From assembly GCA_007050895.1 (NCBI GenBank), contig SMYP01000059.1:1-11506 (forward strand): 11,506 bases of DNA, in the 5' to 3' direction. This DNA comes from Candidatus Bathyarchaeota archaeon (GTDB lineage Archaea; Thermoproteota; Bathyarchaeia; Bathyarchaeales; UBA233). The number at the start of each line of letters is the position of its first letter. Positions within the stretch are counted from its first letter, which is position 1. A model generated the notes under the pieces. The model was not told the origin of the DNA, did no database searches, and saw nothing but the letters and a program-made list of their open reading frames with translations. Below are positions 1-5,384 of the stretch, in pieces. The position numbers and the translations under genes were made by a program.

Positions 1-2
1 CT

Positions 3-461
3 GAGTATTTTCATCGCAGTTACAAAGCTGTTGATGGGTTATGGTTTATGAAAGTAGAGGAGAAGTACGGTTTTAAAACTGCTTTGAAGGTGGATGAAGA
101 AGTATGGAAAGTCTTGCCTAAAATTCAGGCGCGAATGATTAAATCCATGCTTGAAAAAGACGAAGGTGAAGTTACTCTTCTGAAAAGTCTCAAGGCGAAA
201 CTTTCGTTAGAAGGTTTCAACTTTGAGGTTAAACAATCCAATAATGGCTTTCGGATACTGATCAGTGATTGCCCTTGGCATAATTTGATGGTGAAAAGTG
301 GCCGAAAAAAACTCTCGGGGGTGGTTGGAAAAGCTATTTGCAAAGTTGAGTACTCAGTTTGGATTTCTGAGTTTGATGAGAGCATACAATTAACCTTTCT
401 AAAACAGAAATGTCAAGGTTCAGAACACTGCACCCTTAATTTCAAAAATCCAAAATTATGA
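3..461 (+). CDS. DUF6125 / L-2-amino-thiazoline-4-carboxylate hydrolase-like protein, 5'-truncated
   Basis: The first ATG in this frame is at 48, but the frame stays open to the left edge and the residues before it (EYFHRSYKAVDGLWF, from position 3) read as real protein, so the gene starts outside the window and 48 is probably an internal methionine. The motif DGLWFMKVEEKYG followed by ALKVDEEVWKVLPKIQAR resembles what I recall of DUF6125 and related proteins common in archaea and anaerobes. Numbered from Met at 48, cysteines lie at 75 (in DCPWH), 98, 122 and 128; the last two form a C-x5-C-x-L-x-F ending like that of small-ligand or metal-binding 4-vinyl-reductase-like domains. No membrane segment is seen. 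Substrate and reaction are unknown. The family call is from remembered sequence pattern, not from a search. It converges with the acyl-CoA synthetase gene 77 nt downstream. Confidence 0.6.
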   Translation, partial: EYFHRSYKAVDGLWFMKVEEKYGFKTALKVDEEVWKVLPKIQARMIKSMLEKDEGEVTLLKSLKAKLSLEGFNFEVKQSNNGFRILISDCPWHNLMVKSGRKKLSGVVGKAICKVEYSVWISEFDESIQLTFLKQKCQGSEHCTLNFKNPKL

Positions 462-515
462 GAACCGTATTATCTAAGCATCGCACGCTTCAAGGAATAA
501 GAATTCTGAGAGAAA

Positions 516-533
516 TTTTCCTTTTAGCTTTTA
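516..533 (+). terminator. T-rich stretch after the left-edge gene
   Basis: Three short T runs (TTTT, TTTT, TTTT) lie within 18 nt, starting 55 nt past the stop codon at 461 and just before the convergent gene's stop. Archaeal termination commonly uses such T-rich tracts without a hairpin. No supporting stem is seen. Confidence 0.3.
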
Positions 534-538
534 AGTGT

Positions 539-1294
539 TTATTCGAGTATAATTCGTGCATCTACTGTTTTTACACCTTCTTCGTAGGCCATAATGGGGT
601 TTAAGTCTAGTTCTTTTATTTCGGGATAGTCCATTACGAGTCTTGACGTGTTTAATAAAACGTTTATTATGGCCTCTACATCTGCAGGTGGAGTATTTCG
701 GTAACCCGTTAAGAGTGGGTATGCCTTGACTTTTGTCACCATTTCAATTGCATCTTCGCGTTCTATAGGTGCAACTCTGAAGGTGACATCTTTTAGAAGT
801 TCAACGAATATTCCGCCTAGACCAAACATTAAGGTCTGCCCGAACTGGGAGTCTTTAATGGCACCTACTATGACCTCGGTTGACTGGGGTGCCATTTCTT
901 GAACCATGACACCTGTTATTTTCGCTGCCGGACTGTATTTCTTGACGTTATCCAAGATTTTCTGGTATGCAGATTTGACTTCGGTGGCGTTTTTTAGATT
1001 GAGTATGACGCCTCCAGAGTCAGATTTGTGGATGACGTCGGGTGAAACGATTTTCAGAACCACCGGAAAACCTATTTGCTGAGCAAACTCAGCGGCTTCG
1101 TCCTTGTATTTCGCCAGCTTAAAAGGAGTTACGGGAATTTGATGCTCCATACAGATGGTTTTTGCTTCTGTTTCCAACAACGCTTTTCTGCCTTCTCGGC
1201 GAGCTTGAGAAATAATTTGTGCCGTCTTGTTCAAGGTTACAACTCCCGATATGTGTTGAGTAAGACCAATATCAGGTTTAAAATCGTTTTGCAT
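539..1294 (-). CDS. acdB: ADP-forming acetate/acyl-CoA synthetase, beta subunit (ATP-grasp)
   Basis: Cytosolic subunit of the ADP-forming acyl-CoA synthetase, which converts acyl-CoA, ADP and phosphate to the acid, CoA and ATP, a main archaeal substrate-level ATP step. The 251 residues match the ATP-grasp beta subunit (about 230 in Pyrococcus). VIHKSDSGGV (residues 87-96) carries His89, the expected phosphohistidine-relay residue; FGLGGIFVE (157-165) and ELDLNP (228-233) are further family motifs. The alpha subunit (CoA-binding and ligase domains) is not present in the window. The ATG at 1294 has no clear ribosome binding site and adds about 20 residues to the usual N-terminus. A TTG at 1232-1234 follows GGGAG (1243-1247) at 8-nt spacing and would give a family-length protein starting MNKTAQII, so it is a serious alternative. 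It lies 26 nt downstream of htpX, probably in one transcript. Confidence 0.9.
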   Translation of the reverse strand: MQNDFKPDIGLTQHISGVVTLNKTAQIISQARREGRKALLETEAKTICMEHQIPVTPFKLAKYKDEAAEFAQQIGFPVVLKIVSPDVIHKSDSGGVILNLKNATEVKSAYQKILDNVKKYSPAAKITGVMVQEMAPQSTEVIVGAIKDSQFGQTLMFGLGGIFVELLKDVTFRVAPIEREDAIEMVTKVKAYPLLTGYRNTPPADVEAIINVLLNTSRLVMDYPEIKELDLNPIMAYEEGVKTVDARIILE

Positions 1295-1320
1295 TGAATA
1301 AAAGAAACGCCAACCTGCTT

Positions 1321-2289
1321 TTAGTCGAGTTCTTGGAGTGCCCGCAAGCGTTTAACGATGTTTGGATGAGTTGAGAAAGCTTCAAGCAATTTATCTGCAA
1401 ACGTTAGTTTCCTTGAGGTAATTTCCTCAACCAGTTTATGGTTGCTTTGAATTCCCACAGTAGCCAACTCGGCTGAATCTGTGTTCGCTCGGTCAGGGTC
1501 AGTTATGAACAAAGCTTTGTAAGCGCTCGAGTTTGGTTTCTTTTGCTGGGGTTTTCTGGTGCTGCTAATCTTGTGTGTGGCTTTAACTATTTTCGCCAGA
1601 CCCGTGGAGAGTTTTTGGGCACCTCCGTCTACGACGGAAACGCTGTGCCTATCAGCATAATACTCGCGTAGCCTGCTCAAGTAGAGAATGAACATGTTCA
1701 GTACCCAAGAGAAAATCATGAAGCCTATTCCTATGAGAGCGCTTCCACCGCTATCGTCTCTTCGCCCGCGGTACATGCTTGAAAGCATAAGTGAAAAGCC
1801 TATGTAATAGAAAAGTGCTGGCAGAAAAGAAACCACCATCATAACCTGCACATCTCTATGCTTCAGGTGGCCGAGCTCGTGTCCTATAACGGCCGCTACT
1901 TCATCTTCGTCCAGTGACTCTAAAAGACCTTTAGTAACTGCGACACGGCTACCTGACAGAGGTGAGCCATATGCGAACGCGTTTGGAATTGGAATTTGTG
2001 ATAGCATGAGTTTTGGCTTAGAGATTTTGCTCTTTTCGCTCAGATTTCCCACTATCTGATGTAGTTGTGGATTTTCGTTTTCTGGAAGTTCGCGGGCTCG
2101 GTATATCGCGCCGACGAGGTAGGGTGATATGAGCCATTGGACAACGTTGAAGATTACTACGATTACGCCCAAAGTTAAAATGTCGAATACTCCCGCTAGG
2201 CTCAGGATTACCGTAAATACTAACGTAGATAACCCAATGATTGCAGCTAAGGTGCCAACCATAGAAAGCCGTAGTTTCCATGTGTTCAT
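1321..2289 (-). CDS. htpX: HtpX-family membrane zinc metalloprotease (M48)
   Basis: Membrane protease that degrades misfolded membrane proteins, a stress and quality-control role known for HtpX. The 322 residues give two N-terminal membrane helices (about 10-35 and 38-62), then the M48 domain. HELGH (137-141) supplies two zinc histidines and the catalytic glutamate, and Glu209 in REYYAD is the expected third ligand. Two more membrane helices lie at about 148-170 and 184-204. The C-terminal FSTHPN motif with RLRAL is the typical M48 ending. Length fits archaeal HtpX. A segment at about 240-275 rich in Lys, Ser and Pro is a variable loop. The ATG at 2289 follows a clear promoter with a TATA box at 2325-2333 and a dyad near the predicted transcription start. 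acdB follows 26 nt downstream. Confidence 0.93.
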   Translation of the reverse strand: MNTWKLRLSMVGTLAAIIGLSTLVFTVILSLAGVFDILTLGVIVVIFNVVQWLISPYLVGAIYRARELPENENPQLHQIVGNLSEKSKISKPKLMLSQIPIPNAFAYGSPLSGSRVAVTKGLLESLDEDEVAAVIGHELGHLKHRDVQVMMVVSFLPALFYYIGFSLMLSSMYRGRRDDSGGSALIGIGFMIFSWVLNMFILYLSRLREYYADRHSVSVVDGGAQKLSTGLAKIVKATHKISSTRKPQQKKPNSSAYKALFITDPDRANTDSAELATVGIQSNHKLVEEITSRKLTFADKLLEAFSTHPNIVKRLRALQELD

Positions 2290-2298
2290 GTTTCTTAT

Positions 2299-2317
2299 CT
2301 AAAAATTGCATTTTTAG
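2299..2317. promoter_or_regulatory. AT-rich palindrome at the htpX transcription start
   Basis: Perfect dyad with 8-nt arms CTAAAAAT / ATTTTTAG and a 3-nt centre TGC. It lies between the htpX TATA box and its ATG and covers the place, about 25 nt from the TATA centre, where transcription should begin. A repressor bound here would block initiation. AT-rich dyads also arise by chance, so function is inferred. Confidence 0.4.
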
Positions 2318-2324
2318 TGGCTTC

Positions 2325-2333
2325 TTATATACC
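2325..2333 (-). promoter_or_regulatory. TATA box of htpX
   Basis: On the minus strand this reads GGTATATAA, continuing AGAAG, a near-ideal archaeal TATA box. It is 36 nt upstream of the htpX ATG, giving a leader of about 15 nt. Just upstream, GTTATAAC (2338-2345) is an 8-bp palindrome. Confidence 0.65.
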
Positions 2334-2401
2334 TTACGTTATAACTCAAGATATAACATCAACCGTTTTATCAAGAACGCCGGCAACACCTTACACCACA
2401 G

Positions 2402-2418
2402 TCATCGTCTCCCGATGA
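2402..2418. promoter_or_regulatory. Inverted repeat upstream of the rbkR promoter
   Basis: TCATCG and CGATGA are perfect inverted arms of 6 nt around a 5-nt spacer. The repeat ends 33 nt before the rbkR TATA box, in the divergent htpX/rbkR region. It could be an operator for RbkR itself or another regulator, or a chance dyad. It is more G+C-rich than its surroundings. Confidence 0.3.
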
Positions 2419-2451
2419 AATAACCCAAAATATCAATCAAATTCGAGCCGC

Positions 2452-2458
2452 TTAAATA
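2452..2458 (+). promoter_or_regulatory. TATA box of rbkR
   Basis: TTAAATA in the context CCGCTTAAATACC. The predicted transcription start is near 2481, leaving a leader of about 25 nt that holds GGAG (2491-2494) 11 nt before the TTG start at 2506. Confidence 0.5.
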
Positions 2459-2505
2459 CCAACCTTGCTCTATATCTCATACCTGCGACTGGAGACCTAT
2501 AGCAA

Positions 2506-3192
2506 TTGAACAAACACGAATGGCAACACATTCAAACGCTTCTTAAACTCGCGGAAATGGGTGCTCACAAGCGAACCGCTAAGATTTCAACGGAATACCT
2601 AGCTGATAAAATGGGGATTTCGCAGCAGACAGCTTCCCGCTACTTGATAGAACTGGAGCGTAGTAGCTGGATTCAGAGAACAATAACTCCTGAGGGCAGC
2701 CTCATAAAAATTGCTGACGCAGGCTTGAAAGAAATCCACAAGTTATATGCTCACTTGCAGTTTTTGGTCGAAGCAGCTTATCCGCCCTCTGTTACTCTTG
2801 AAGGAACAGTTTTTGAGGGTTTGGGCGAAGGTGCATACTACATTTCAAAAGAAGTTTACAGGAAACAGTTCATTGAAAAACTTGGTTTTGACCCTTACCC
2901 TGGTACGCTTAACCTCAAACTTGCAACTGAGTATGATCTTAAGACGCGCACAGAATTAGAAACATATCCCGCAATTGAAATTGAAGGCTTTAAAAATGAA
3001 AACCGCACATTCGGACTTGTGAAATGCTACCCCGCCACCATTGATAACAAGGTTAAAGGCGCACTAATCTCTGCGTTGCGCAGCCACTATGACGTTTCAG
3101 TATTGGAGATAATTGCGCCTGTATGCCTTAGAAAACAGCTTAACCTGAGAGACGGACATAAAGTGAAAGTAGAAGTTTTTACACTTCCCTAA
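2506..3192 (+). CDS. rbkR: RbkR: HTH regulator fused to CTP-dependent riboflavin kinase (DUF120)
   Basis: Two-domain protein of 228 residues. Residues about 5-80 form a winged helix-turn-helix (STEYLADKMGISQQTASRYL at 28-47 is the recognition unit). Residues about 96-226 are the archaeal riboflavin kinase domain, which phosphorylates riboflavin with CTP to FMN (EC 2.7.1.161). Kinase motifs seen are GLGEGAYY (105-112), FDPYPGTLNL (128-137) and the C-terminal HYDVSVLEIIAPVCLRK stretch from 194. In characterised archaea this fusion (RbkR) is both the kinase and a transcriptional regulator of riboflavin genes; that this copy does both is inferred from its domains. The start is TTG, supported by GGAG at 2491-2494 and a TATA box at 2452. 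Its stop is only 4 nt from that of the convergent rhomboid gene. RibL, which uses its product FMN, is about 600 nt away. Confidence 0.92.
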   Translation: MNKHEWQHIQTLLKLAEMGAHKRTAKISTEYLADKMGISQQTASRYLIELERSSWIQRTITPEGSLIKIADAGLKEIHKLYAHLQFLVEAAYPPSVTLEGTVFEGLGEGAYYISKEVYRKQFIEKLGFDPYPGTLNLKLATEYDLKTRTELETYPAIEIEGFKNENRTFGLVKCYPATIDNKVKGALISALRSHYDVSVLEIIAPVCLRKQLNLRDGHKVKVEVFTLP

Positions 3193-3196
3193 AACG

Positions 3197-3811
3197 TTAA
3201 GGAAAAGTTGAGTAGGAATAGTTTACTGTGTACCGTACTTCGGGTTCACGCCTTGTAGCTAAAATGTAACCTATCACTAAGCCTGCAACCAATCCGCCGA
3301 CATGCGCAAAATTGTTCACACCTACTCCTGAACTGAGAAACAAGAGAAAGAATGCATATATCAACGCGCCAATTACAGACTGACGGAAACTCCGTCTAGC
3401 ATAGATTACAGACGCACCAAACATAGCAAATATGGCGCCAGAAGCTCCAACCGAAATAGTCATGCTATTCAATAAGAGTAATGAAAACAAATTACCGGTT
3501 AATCCACCTAGGAAGTAAACAGAGAGGTATTCGGGCAAGGAAAACATTTCTTCACCTCTTAATCCAAAAATGAAAAGAAACAACATGTTGCCTACAATAT
3601 GCGTAATGTCAGCGTGGATAAACATGGATGTTAAAAGCTGATAATAATACCCAGAATTGATAACTAGGTCATTAACTTGACCATATTGTAACAGAACAGA
3701 GTAATCTGTCTTCAAGAAATTTCCGCTGACAAAAGAAGTGTAGGCATAAATTGCGATGTTTAATGCAATAAGAATGTACGTGGGCTTGAACTTCTGACTG
3801 TTGGACACCAC
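3197..3811 (-). CDS. Rhomboid-family intramembrane serine protease
   Basis: Polytopic membrane protein of 204 residues, about six helices, matching the minimal rhomboid core. The catalytic dyad is Ser124 in GASGAIFAMFG (122-132) and His170 in AHVGGLVAG (169-177). HADITHIVGN (66-75) provides the conserved His/Asn of the oxyanion region. The usual W-R of loop 1 is replaced by YYYQL (56-60). Rhomboids cut single-span membrane proteins inside the bilayer; the substrate here is unknown. The start is one of two tandem GTG codons (3811 or 3808). GGTGA within AAGGTGA (3815-3821) lies 3 or 6 nt upstream, so 3808 has the better spacing. That ribosome binding site overlaps the ribL stop, so it is the last gene of the dphB operon and probably translationally coupled. 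The protein ends in an unusual Tyr/Ser-rich tail (NYSYSTFP). Confidence 0.9.
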   Translation of the reverse strand: MVSNSQKFKPTYILIALNIAIYAYTSFVSGNFLKTDYSVLLQYGQVNDLVINSGYYYQLLTSMFIHADITHIVGNMLFLFIFGLRGEEMFSLPEYLSVYFLGGLTGNLFSLLLLNSMTISVGASGAIFAMFGASVIYARRSFRQSVIGALIYAFFLLFLSSGVGVNNFAHVGGLVAGLVIGYILATRREPEVRYTVNYSYSTFP

Positions 3812-3814
3812 TGG

Positions 3815-4273
3815 TCACCTTACGAATTTCTTAACGATTTTCTGCCTTATTTTTGACGAACTGTCAAGTTCATCCTCTTCGAATTTGCCGATTCTAACAA
3901 CGCGTATGTCTAGCTTGTGGTTATTAACATACTGTTTTGTGGCTTTTTCCACCTCTGTCTGATCGTAACCCAAAGCAATAACATCAGGCTTAATTAGTTC
4001 AACGACATCACCAAGGTCAAATTTTTCAAAGCCAAGGACAGCTTCGTCAACCACCTTCAAGGACTCGACTAAAGCGCGACGCTGATTCTCAGACATAACA
4101 GGTCTCCGTCCTTTCTTATTTTCCACTGTACTATCCCTTGCGATAATAACTATGAGCTCAGCGTTTTTGCCACCAGTTTTCTTAGCCTCCTCTAAGAAAC
4201 GAACGTGACCAAGATGCAAAAGGTCGAATACTCCTGAAGCTAAAACTACTCTCTTTTCTTTTTTGTCGGCCAC
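3815..4273 (-). CDS. ribL: Archaeal FAD synthetase RibL (FMN adenylyltransferase)
   Basis: Cytosolic nucleotidyltransferase of 152 residues that adenylates FMN to FAD (EC 2.7.7.2). The cytidylyltransferase fold is shown by ASGVFDLLHLGH (12-23), with the HxGH nucleotide motif at 20-23, by ENKKGRRPVM with ENQRRALVESL (51-72), and by SSSKIRQKI near the C-terminus in place of the usual ISST-type motif. Length is typical. No cysteine is present anywhere, unlike the Methanocaldococcus RibL, whose C-terminal cysteines have been linked to its air sensitivity. The GTG start at 4273 lies inside the upstream DUF357 gene (28-nt overlap), with GGAG at 4287-4290. It completes the flavin pathway started by the convergent rbkR. 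Glycerol-3-phosphate cytidylyltransferase is a related alternative, but the context favours RibL. Confidence 0.88.
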   Translation of the reverse strand: MADKKEKRVVLASGVFDLLHLGHVRFLEEAKKTGGKNAELIVIIARDSTVENKKGRRPVMSENQRRALVESLKVVDEAVLGFEKFDLGDVVELIKPDVIALGYDQTEVEKATKQYVNNHKLDIRVVRIGKFEEDELDSSSKIRQKIVKKFVR

Positions 4274-4524
4274 TCGAATTTCACAACTCCTAACAGTCTT
4301 AATGCGTCTAACAATCCCTCGCAGTAGGCAATCGAAGTTAGACTTGTTTCAAACTTTTTCTCATCCTTATAATATTTTGCATCTTTCAAATACGCCGTCA
4401 CGTAACCCAAAATCTCATCTATTTTCGCCTCATTCAAGGTTACCGAGCCTTTAGTTCGCTGAATTTCATCTAGAACCTTTTCTGCGGAAACGATATACTT
4501 GGTTACAAGCGTTTCCAAACTCAT
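4246..4524 (-). CDS. DUF357 family protein
   Basis: Small all-helical cytosolic protein of 92 residues matching archaeal DUF357. The conserved core is YLKDAKYY (45-52) followed by SIAYCEGLLDALRLLG (64-79). Function is not established; the fold is expected to be a helical hairpin or small bundle that could serve as an adaptor. Its ATG overlaps the dphB stop as ATGA, and GAGG (4533-4536) lies 8 nt upstream. Its own 3' end overlaps the ribL start by 28 nt. This packing implies co-translation with both neighbours and a role in the same assembly or pathway, which is inference. The C-terminus is very basic (PTKKKRE). A single Cys68 is present. Confidence 0.88.
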   Translation of the reverse strand: MSLETLVTKYIVSAEKVLDEIQRTKGSVTLNEAKIDEILGYVTAYLKDAKYYKDEKKFETSLTSIAYCEGLLDALRLLGVVKFEWPTKKKRE

Positions 4525-5318
4525 TTTCCAAGCCTCTTTACTCGTTTAGGTGCTCCCGCAAGCGCGACTAACGCTTCAGCCTCCATGAAATGGAGGTCTC
4601 CCGGAAAAATCAAACTTTGAGGAGGATCCCCGAAATTAAACTCGACGATATCTTTCACAAAATCAGCTTTCAGGGCTGGAGCTCCACTCCCAGCTCTTGC
4701 TACACCAACAGCTATTGTGTCTTGCGTGATTACACCCTGTTTTCTTTTTTGCTCAATCTTCAACAGCAACATCAAGGCTTCGCTTATGCTTAGAAACCGT
4801 TTTTCATCCGTTTTAATATCCAGCAAACACAGCGTGTGTAACCCAAGCTTCTTGTTCTGAGCAATAACGTTGTAAGGTGTTTCCGATAAGTTTTCTGGGA
4901 AGGGTATTGTAACGGTCTTTCCAAATTTGTAGTTGTGCAAGCCTGACAAGCCGATTATAGCGGACATTACAGAAGCTCCGTGGACTATACGCGTCTTGAC
5001 CCCTCTTTTTTTCGCCGCGATACGCAACGCTACGTGCGTTGTTGCTATAAATGGGTCACCTGGAACAAGAAAAACAGCCTTGCCCTTTTCCGCAGCCTTC
5101 AAAAGAACTCTACCACATTCTTCTTCCAAGTCATGTCTTGAAACTACATGTATCTGCTTGTTGATAAATGCTTCAAACCGTTGCATTGAGAAACATGGAA
5201 GAATACTGGTGTAAAGTTCAATGAAAACTTGATCTGCTGTTCTACTTTCCTCTAGGCCTTGGAGACTTATTCCTTTTTCATCGTGTAAACCTAAGCCAAC
5301 AAAGACAAGTTCCTTCAA
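4521..5318 (-). CDS. dphB: Diphthine synthase (EF2 diphthamide methyltransferase)
   Basis: SAM-dependent methyltransferase that methylates the modified histidine of elongation factor 2 in diphthamide synthesis; cytosolic. The 265 residues fit the tetrapyrrole-methylase fold: FVGLGLHDEKGISLQGLE (6-23), the VPGDPFIATTH loop (85-95) that binds SAM, VHGASVMSAIIGLSGLHNYKFG (112-133), and a C-terminal domain ending in LIFPGDLHFMEAEAL (236-250). These are diagnostic of DphB rather than of cobalamin methylases. The start is TTG at 5318. GAGG (5329-5332) at 10-nt spacing supports it, and the next Met is only at residue 45. First gene of the operon dphB - DUF357 - ribL - rhomboid, overlapping DUF357 by 4 nt. 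Confidence 0.95.
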   Translation of the reverse strand: MKELVFVGLGLHDEKGISLQGLEESRTADQVFIELYTSILPCFSMQRFEAFINKQIHVVSRHDLEEECGRVLLKAAEKGKAVFLVPGDPFIATTHVALRIAAKKRGVKTRIVHGASVMSAIIGLSGLHNYKFGKTVTIPFPENLSETPYNVIAQNKKLGLHTLCLLDIKTDEKRFLSISEALMLLLKIEQKRKQGVITQDTIAVGVARAGSGAPALKADFVKDIVEFNFGDPPQSLIFPGDLHFMEAEALVALAGAPKRVKRLGK

Positions 5319-5328
5319 CGCACTTATT

Positions 5329-5332
5329 CCTC
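5329..5332 (-). promoter_or_regulatory. Ribosome binding site fixing the TTG start of dphB
   Basis: The minus strand reads GAGGAATAAGTGCG before TTG, a GAGG motif 10 nt from the start codon. It supports TTG as initiator, since no ATG or GTG lies nearby in frame. Confidence 0.5.
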
Positions 5333-5357
5333 AAAAGGTACATTCACAGTATATTAA

Positions 5358-5365
5358 CTTAAACC
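5358..5365 (-). promoter_or_regulatory. Possible TATA box of the dphB operon
   Basis: On the minus strand GGTTTAAG, followed at once by TTAATATAC, lies 40 nt upstream of the dphB TTG, in the 66-nt gap after the glycosidase-like gene's stop. Either element could act as the TATA box, with transcription starting near 5335, just before the ribosome binding site. Confidence 0.4.
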
Positions 5366-5384
5366 GTTCGTTGACGCTCACGAA

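Noticed and set aside
2018..2311. 97-residue minus-strand frame overlapping the htpX start
   Set aside because: It lies in another frame of a well-supported htpX gene and shows no protein-like pattern.
2436..2505. TTCGAGCC near 2443 as a tRNA T-loop
   Set aside because: No acceptor, D or anticodon stems can be built around it. The region is better explained as the rbkR promoter.
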